Below, in pieces: positions 59,479 to 64,000 of a stretch of DNA of 64,000 nucleotides. This stretch comes from Nocardia sp. NBC_01327 (GTDB taxonomy: Bacteria > Actinomycetota > Actinomycetes > Mycobacteriales > Mycobacteriaceae): contig NZ_CP108383.1 in NCBI RefSeq assembly GCF_035958815.1, positions 4,960,001 through 5,024,000 on the forward strand. Reading direction: 5' to 3'. The notes below the pieces were generated by a model. The model saw only the letters and a program-made list of their open reading frames with translations, searched no databases and had not been told where the DNA came from. How positions within the stretch are numbered: the stretch's first letter is position 1; each line of letters opens with the position of its first letter. The position numbers and the translations under genes are program-made.

Positions 59479-61203
59479 TCAGGCGGATTCGATCTTGCCG
59501 CTGCGGATCTCGACGATCGGCAGCATCAGGGCCGCCGGTGCCCCGGCCGGGACCACAGGCTGATTGGGGGCCACCGGTGCGATGCGCTCATAGGCGCTGC
59601 CCGGCTCGGGCCGGGTGTCGATCTCACCCTTGTTGGGCCACATGGCCGCCGCGCGCTCGGCCTGCGCGGTGATCGTCAGCGACGGGTTCACCCCGAGATT
59701 GGCCGAGACCGCCGCCCCGTCGACCACCGAGAGCGTCGGGTAGCCGTACACGCGGTGGTACGGGTCGATGACACCGCTGTCGCGGTCCGCGCCGATCACC
59801 GCACCGCCGAGGAAGTGCGCGGTCAGCGGGATATTGAACACCTCACCCCAGGAGCCGCCGGCCACACCGCCGATCTTGTCGGCCACCGCGCGGGTGACCT
59901 CGTTGCCCGCGGGGATCCAGGTCGGATTCGGTTCGCCGTGGCCCTGTTTGGAGGTCAGCGAGCGGCCGAAGAGTCCGCGCTTGGTGTAGGTGGTGATGGA
60001 ATTGTCGAGATTCTGCATGACCAGCGCGATGATGGTGCGCTCGCTCCAGTTCTTCACCGACATGAACTGCAGCAGGGTCAGCGGGTGCCGCAGCACCGTC
60101 AGCAGGAAGCGCAGCCAGCGCGGAATGCGGCCGCCACCGTCGACCATGAGGGTCTGCAGCAGACCCATCGCATTGGAGCCCCTGCCGTAGCGCACCGGTT
60201 CGATATGGGTGTCGGGCGTGGGGTGGATCGAGGAGGTGATGGCGACGCCGCGGGTGAAATCGATGTCCGGGTTCACCTTCCGGGTCGCCGCGCCGACGAT
60301 CGATTCGGAATTGGTGCGGGTCAGCACGCCCAGGCGCGCGGAAAGCTGTGGCAGCGTGCCCTTGTCGCGATTGGCGAACAGCAGCTTCTGGGTGCCCCGG
60401 GTGCCGGCGGCGAGCACCACGTGCGCGGCGGTGTAGGTCTTGGGCTGCTTGCGCACCCAGGCGCCGGTGCGCTCGGTCTCCACATCCCAGGTACCGTCCG
60501 GCAGCGGCCGCACGGTGGTGACGGTGGTCATCGGAATGACCTGCGCCCCGGCCGTTTCCGCTAGGTATAGGTAGTTCTTGACGAGGGTGTTCTTGGCATT
60601 GTGGCGGCAGCCGGTCATGCACTCGCCGCATTCGATGCAGCCGGTGCGCTCGGGCCCCGCGCCGCCGAAGTACGGGTCGGCGACCTTCTTGCCGGGTTCG
60701 CCGAAGAACACCCCGACGGGGGTCTGCACGAAGGTGTCCCCGACGCCCATATCCTGGGCGACCTGCTTGAACACCTCGTCGGCGGGCGTCATATGCGGAT
60801 TGCGGACCACGCCGAGCATCTTCTGTGCCTGCTCGTAGTACGGCATGAGCTCATCGCGCCAGTCGGTGATTTCGCGCCACTGCGCGTCCTCGAAGAACGG
60901 GGTCGGCGGCACATAGAGGGTATTGGCGTAGTTCAGCGAACCGCCGCCGACGCCCGCGCCCGCCAGAATGAGCACATCGCGCAGCGGATGAATGCGCTGG
61001 ATGCCGTAGCACCCGAGCTTGGGCGCCCACAGGAATTTGCGCAGGTCCCAGCTGGTGTCGGGCAGCTCGTCGTCGGCGTAGCGCTGACCGGCCTCGAGGA
61101 CCCCGACGCGATAACCCTTCTCGACCAGGCGCAGCGCGGTCACGCTGCCGCCGAATCCGGATCCGACGATGAGCACATCGAAATCGGTCTCGCGTTGGGT
61201 CAT
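59479..61203 (-). CDS. choD: GMC-type cholesterol oxidase (ChoD-like)
   Basis: 574 residues, close to mycobacterial ChoD. FAD motif DVLIVGSGFGGSVTALRLVE; LILAGAGVGGGSLNYANTLY; a ferredoxin-like Cys patch GCIECGECMTGCRHNAKNTL; C-terminal HFLGGAVIG and YPTLSVVDGAAVSANLGVNPSLTITA with the GMC His/Asn region. It is predicted to oxidise a 3-hydroxysteroid. The ATG at 61201-61203 follows AGGGAG. It is divergent from a MerR regulator with nested palindromes between. No secretion signal. Confidence 0.88.
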   Translation of the reverse strand: MTQRETDFDVLIVGSGFGGSVTALRLVEKGYRVGVLEAGQRYADDELPDTSWDLRKFLWAPKLGCYGIQRIHPLRDVLILAGAGVGGGSLNYANTLYVPPTPFFEDAQWREITDWRDELMPYYEQAQKMLGVVRNPHMTPADEVFKQVAQDMGVGDTFVQTPVGVFFGEPGKKVADPYFGGAGPERTGCIECGECMTGCRHNAKNTLVKNYLYLAETAGAQVIPMTTVTTVRPLPDGTWDVETERTGAWVRKQPKTYTAAHVVLAAGTRGTQKLLFANRDKGTLPQLSARLGVLTRTNSESIVGAATRKVNPDIDFTRGVAITSSIHPTPDTHIEPVRYGRGSNAMGLLQTLMVDGGGRIPRWLRFLLTVLRHPLTLLQFMSVKNWSERTIIALVMQNLDNSITTYTKRGLFGRSLTSKQGHGEPNPTWIPAGNEVTRAVADKIGGVAGGSWGEVFNIPLTAHFLGGAVIGADRDSGVIDPYHRVYGYPTLSVVDGAAVSANLGVNPSLTITAQAERAAAMWPNKGEIDTRPEPGSAYERIAPVAPNQPVVPAGAPAALMLPIVEIRSGKIESA

Positions 61204-61252
61204 CGCAAACTCCCTGGTCGTCGTCGACACGTGTGGCGGCGGTTACGGTAAT

Positions 61253-61286
61253 GCGGACAGTTGCAACTGTCAACGTTACTGTCCGC
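61253..61286. promoter_or_regulatory. Nested palindromes between choD and merR
   Basis: GACAGTTGCAACTGTC (61256-61271) is a perfect 16-bp palindrome. Around it GCGGACAGT (61253-61261) and ACTGTCCGC (61278-61286) are perfect 9-bp inverted arms. The site lies 49 bases from the choD start and 19 from the merR start. Confidence 0.75.
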
Positions 61287-61304
61287 GTCTTCTATGCTGA
61301 CCCG

Positions 61305-61991
61305 GTGCCCCGATACAGCCGCGCGCAACTCGCCGAACTCAGCGGAGTGCCGGCGCGCACCATCCGCTACTACCAATCGCTGGACGTGTTGCCGAAAGCC
61401 GGGCGGGCCGGAAAAGAGGCGGTCTACACCGACGAACATCTCGACCGGCTCCGCGATATCGGCGCTATGCAGGCACGGGGCTTGCGACTGGACGCCATTC
61501 GCGAGGTGTTCGCGACCGAAACGGCCGGCACCGACTGGCGCACGGTCTTCGGCCCGAGCCAGCCCATGCCCGCGGAACCGGCGGTCGTGGTTTCCGATGA
61601 GCAACTCTCGGAACTGCTGGGCGATCGGCGCGCGGAAATTCTCGACGAACTGCGTGCCGCGCAATACCTCGAACCGTGCGGGGAAGGCTGGCGCATTCCC
61701 GATCAGCCCATGCTCAAGGGCGCGCTGATCCTCTACGACGTGGGCACCGACGTCACCCTCGCGGGCGCGCTGCGCAAACTGATTCGCGCCCGCATCGCCG
61801 ACCTCGCCGACGAAATGGTCCGCACCTTCGCCGATGCCGCCGCCACCAGCTACGGCGGCGAAGGCATCGGCACCGACCTCACCCGCTTCCGCGACCGCTA
61901 TCGCGCCGCGGCCTGGGAGGTGGGCGGCGCGACCCTGGCCGACGAAATCGAGCGTGCGGTCAAGGAATTCGCGAGCGAACAGGACAGCTGA
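61305..61991 (+). CDS. MerR-family regulator
   Basis: 228 residues. The N-terminal MerR HTH is YSRAQLAELSGVPARTIRYY, then the wing AVYTDEHLDRLRDIGAMQAR. The C-terminal part is a larger helical effector domain of no known family. The GTG at 61305 follows the -10 box TATGCT (61293-61298) by 6 bases; leaderless. It likely controls choD. Confidence 0.88.
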   Translation: MPRYSRAQLAELSGVPARTIRYYQSLDVLPKAGRAGKEAVYTDEHLDRLRDIGAMQARGLRLDAIREVFATETAGTDWRTVFGPSQPMPAEPAVVVSDEQLSELLGDRRAEILDELRAAQYLEPCGEGWRIPDQPMLKGALILYDVGTDVTLAGALRKLIRARIADLADEMVRTFADAAATSYGGEGIGTDLTRFRDRYRAAAWEVGGATLADEIERAVKEFASEQDS

Positions 61992-62073
61992 CCTCGCCGA
62001 GGCGCCGCCATCCACGCACGGCCCGCCGTCCGAACCGGCGATACGCCGGTGCCTCGCTCTACCATCGGTATTC

Positions 62074-62628
62074 GTGACATCCCTTGCGAATCGGCCGAAC
62101 TCCGCGGTCCTCGTCGTCGATGTGCAGAACAGCGTCGTCGCCGACGTGTACGAGCGAGACGCCGTGGTGGCAGCGATCGGGCGCCTGGTCGGCAGGGCAC
62201 GTTCCCTGCGGATTCCCGTTCTCTGGATCCAGGACATCGGCGAGGACCGTCTGCCCGGGACCGAACCGTGGCAGATCGTCCCGGAACTTGTTCCCGCCGA
62301 TGATGAAGTGCGCCTGGACAAGCGCTACGGCGACAGCTTCGAGGACACCGATCTCGAGGCGGTCCTCGCGCGTCTCGGGATCGGTCGCGTGTTCGTGGCC
62401 GGCGCGCAATCGGACGCCTGTATCCGGTCCACCCTGCACGGCGCGTTCGTCCGCGGCTACGACACCGTCCTCGTCTCGGACGCGCACACCACCGAAGACC
62501 TCTCCGCGTGGGGCGCGCCGTCCCCTGACGCCGTCATTCGCCACACCAATCTCTACTGGCAGCACACCATCGCGCCCGGCCGCACCGCGTCGGCCATCGC
62601 CACCGACGACATCGAATTCGCGAACTGA
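62074..62628 (+). CDS. Isochorismatase-family cysteine hydrolase
   Basis: 184 residues. Catalytic Asp in LVVDVQNSVV, Lys in RLDKRYGDSFEDTDLE and nucleophile Cys in GAQSDACIRSTLHGAF: the nicotinamidase/isochorismatase triad is complete. It hydrolyses an amide or vinyl ether; the substrate is unknown. The GTG at 62074 follows a TACCAT box, probably leaderless. Confidence 0.9.
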   Translation: MTSLANRPNSAVLVVDVQNSVVADVYERDAVVAAIGRLVGRARSLRIPVLWIQDIGEDRLPGTEPWQIVPELVPADDEVRLDKRYGDSFEDTDLEAVLARLGIGRVFVAGAQSDACIRSTLHGAFVRGYDTVLVSDAHTTEDLSAWGAPSPDAVIRHTNLYWQHTIAPGRTASAIATDDIEFAN

Positions 62629-62655
62629 CCATCGCGCACCCGTATGTTCCGGTCG

Positions 62656-63249
62656 TCAGCTCCGTAGATCGTGGATCAGCACATCGAATCGCGGTGCCTT
62701 GGGCCAGCTTTGGCGCAGGACGCCGACGCGGTACCAGCCCCATCGCAGGTACGTGTCGTAGGCGCGGGGGTTGCCGGGATGAACCAGCAGGGTCGCGCGG
62801 CTCTCGGGGCGGCTGTCGAGCAATTCGTTGTGCAGGGCCTGGGCGATGCCCTGCCCGGCCAGTTCGGAGTGCACCATGATCTCGCTCAGGGCGAATGTGC
62901 GCGTACCGTCCTCGACGATGAACTCGTCGATATCGTCCGAGTCGAGCATCAGGCCGCCCCACCACGCGGTATTGCGCTGCAGCGGCCAGCCCCACGCCTG
63001 ACCGCACGGCTGCTCGCCGCGGCGGGCGATGACGAGTTCGAATCCGGTGGGCCGGTTCGGGGCGGTGTACGCGTCGAACCGCTGCATGAAGGCCTGTGGT
63101 GATTCCACCGCCACACCGGAGTGGATCGCTTCGAGGTACGAGCCGCGGAAGATCGCTTCGACTTCCTCGCGGTGCTCCTGGGCCTGCATGGCGTCGAAAT
63201 GCTCGAAATGAAGTTGGTGAGTCGCTGACGTCAGGGGATCGGTGTCCAT
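62656..63249 (-). CDS. GNAT N-acetyltransferase
   Basis: 197 residues. The acetyl-CoA core is present: FALSEIMVHSELAGQGIAQA, a QxxGxA/G-type motif, followed by LLVHPGNPRAYDTYLRWGW. The substrate is unknown. The ATG at 63247-63249 follows GGGAG. Confidence 0.88.
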   Translation of the reverse strand: MDTDPLTSATHQLHFEHFDAMQAQEHREEVEAIFRGSYLEAIHSGVAVESPQAFMQRFDAYTAPNRPTGFELVIARRGEQPCGQAWGWPLQRNTAWWGGLMLDSDDIDEFIVEDGTRTFALSEIMVHSELAGQGIAQALHNELLDSRPESRATLLVHPGNPRAYDTYLRWGWYRVGVLRQSWPKAPRFDVLIHDLRS

Positions 63250-63523
63250 GATGTACTCCCACGCGCTGACGGGCAGTGCGGCCCTTGTCGAAACCGCAAC
63301 GCTCGTACTCAAAAGCGTATTCCTTGTGCGCGTTTCCAGGGGACGAGATCGAAATATGCAGCGTCACACAACGATTCGGATACTTCCTGACGAAAACCCT
63401 GGTGCTCGGCGTGCTCATCGACACCCCGGCGGCCGGGCCCACCATCATCGGAGGGTGCCGGGTCCGGTGTCCTGGTGCCAGGATGGACGTAGTTCCGGGC
63501 CGGACGAGGAGTGGGGTCTTGTA

Positions 63524-64000
63524 TGAATGACGAATCCGCGCCGCGGCCCAAGGGTCTGGGAAAGCGCGCCTGGGTGACCACGAAGCTGGTGCGGCGGGTG
63601 CTGCGCGGGCTGGCATGGTCGAACTTCGTGCATGTCACCGTCATCGGACGCGAGCTGGTGCCGAAGGACGGCGCGGTGATCGTGGCCAGCAATCACATTT
63701 CGATGCTGGATGCGGTGTTCCTGTGGGGTGCGCTGCGGCGGCGGGCCGTCGCCATCGCGATGGCCGAGCTGTGGTCGTGGCCGGTCGTCGGCTGGCTGGT
63801 GCGTCGACTGGGGCAGATTCCGGTCCTGCGGCGCGACAGCGAATCCGGGCAGGCCGCCCTCTCGCAGGCCGAGCAGATTCTGCGGTACGGGGGAGTACTG
63901 ATCATCTATCCGGAAGGCCGGTTGGTCCCGGCCGGTGAACGCGAGCCCTACAAGCCCGGCGTGGCGAAACTGGCGCTGGCGACGGGCGTGCCGATCATTC
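63524..64000 (+). CDS. 1-acylglycerol-3-phosphate acyltransferase, partial
   Basis: The first 159 codons; continues past the window. PlsC motifs: SNHISMLDAVFLWG (H-x4-D catalytic block), a receptor region around IPVLRRDSESGQ and IIYPEGRLVPAGE. It acylates lysophosphatidic acid or a related glycolipid at the membrane. ATG at 63524. Confidence 0.9.

Noticed and set aside
1..64000. tRNA, rRNA or CRISPR arrays
   Set aside because: Read through for cloverleaf-like stretches, rRNA landmarks and regularly spaced repeats; none was convincing.

Overview
The window is a contiguous stretch of a high-GC actinomycete chromosome. The sequence suggests a mycolic-acid bacterium of the Nocardia type. Supporting signs are a ChoD-type cholesterol oxidase, stand-alone LigC and PolD end-joining enzymes, F420-dependent and DUF2599/DUF2784 proteins, many TetR, HxlR and MarR regulators divergent from their targets, and several genes that look leaderless (a -10 box about 6 bases before the start codon). 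No rRNA, tRNA or CRISPR array was seen. The organism call is an inference from gene content.

Bases 1-9200 look like an accessory island. They hold an XRE-like repressor divergent from a StrR-type regulator, then a cassette of two zinc-ribbon amidoligases and a class II glutamine amidotransferase. Next comes an IS256-family element (6740-8159, 9-bp target duplication) that splits a zinc-ribbon membrane protein gene; deleting the element and one duplication restores a 254-codon frame. A small gene behind iteron-like repeats follows. Bases 9200-27550 are ordinary metabolic and regulatory genes: a zinc-finger SDR, a TetR-controlled helical-repeat pair, an acyl-CoA dehydrogenase, two redox regulator/enzyme pairs, the LigC-PolD operon, a cold-shock protein, NfeD-flotillin, and a DHA2 exporter. 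An IS110-family element lies at about 27650-29090.

Bases 29141-33275 form one magnesium-regulated unit read on the minus strand. An M-box riboswitch and a 29-codon proline/aspartate-rich leader peptide precede mgtC, a double-domain ABC permease and its ATPase. This links an ABC transporter of NitT/TauT appearance to Mg2+ homeostasis. Bases 33300-49900 carry regulators and enzymes, an Imm35-like orphan, an RsbQ-RsbP energy-stress module, ilvD, and a Na+/H+ antiporter fused to a UBP zinc finger. A second HxlR/quinone-oxidoreductase pair at 49391-50825 is paralogous to the one at 16198-17676.

Bases 50827-56177 are a compact minus-strand operon of four genes with 4-bp overlaps or 1-nt spacing: class V aminotransferase/desulfurase, an unknown protein with a C-terminal HMA metal-binding domain, a PLP type III decarboxylase, and a cysteine-synthase-like enzyme fused to rhodanese. 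I read it as an uncharacterised sulfur and amino-acid pathway. The right end holds a DUF2599 lipoprotein, a probably dead HAD protein, another DHA2 exporter, a ChoD/MerR pair, an isochorismatase, a GNAT enzyme and the start of a PlsC acyltransferase.

The strongest candidates for new biology are the four-gene PLP operon, the M-box/leader-peptide ABC operon, and the amidoligase-glutaminase cassette.
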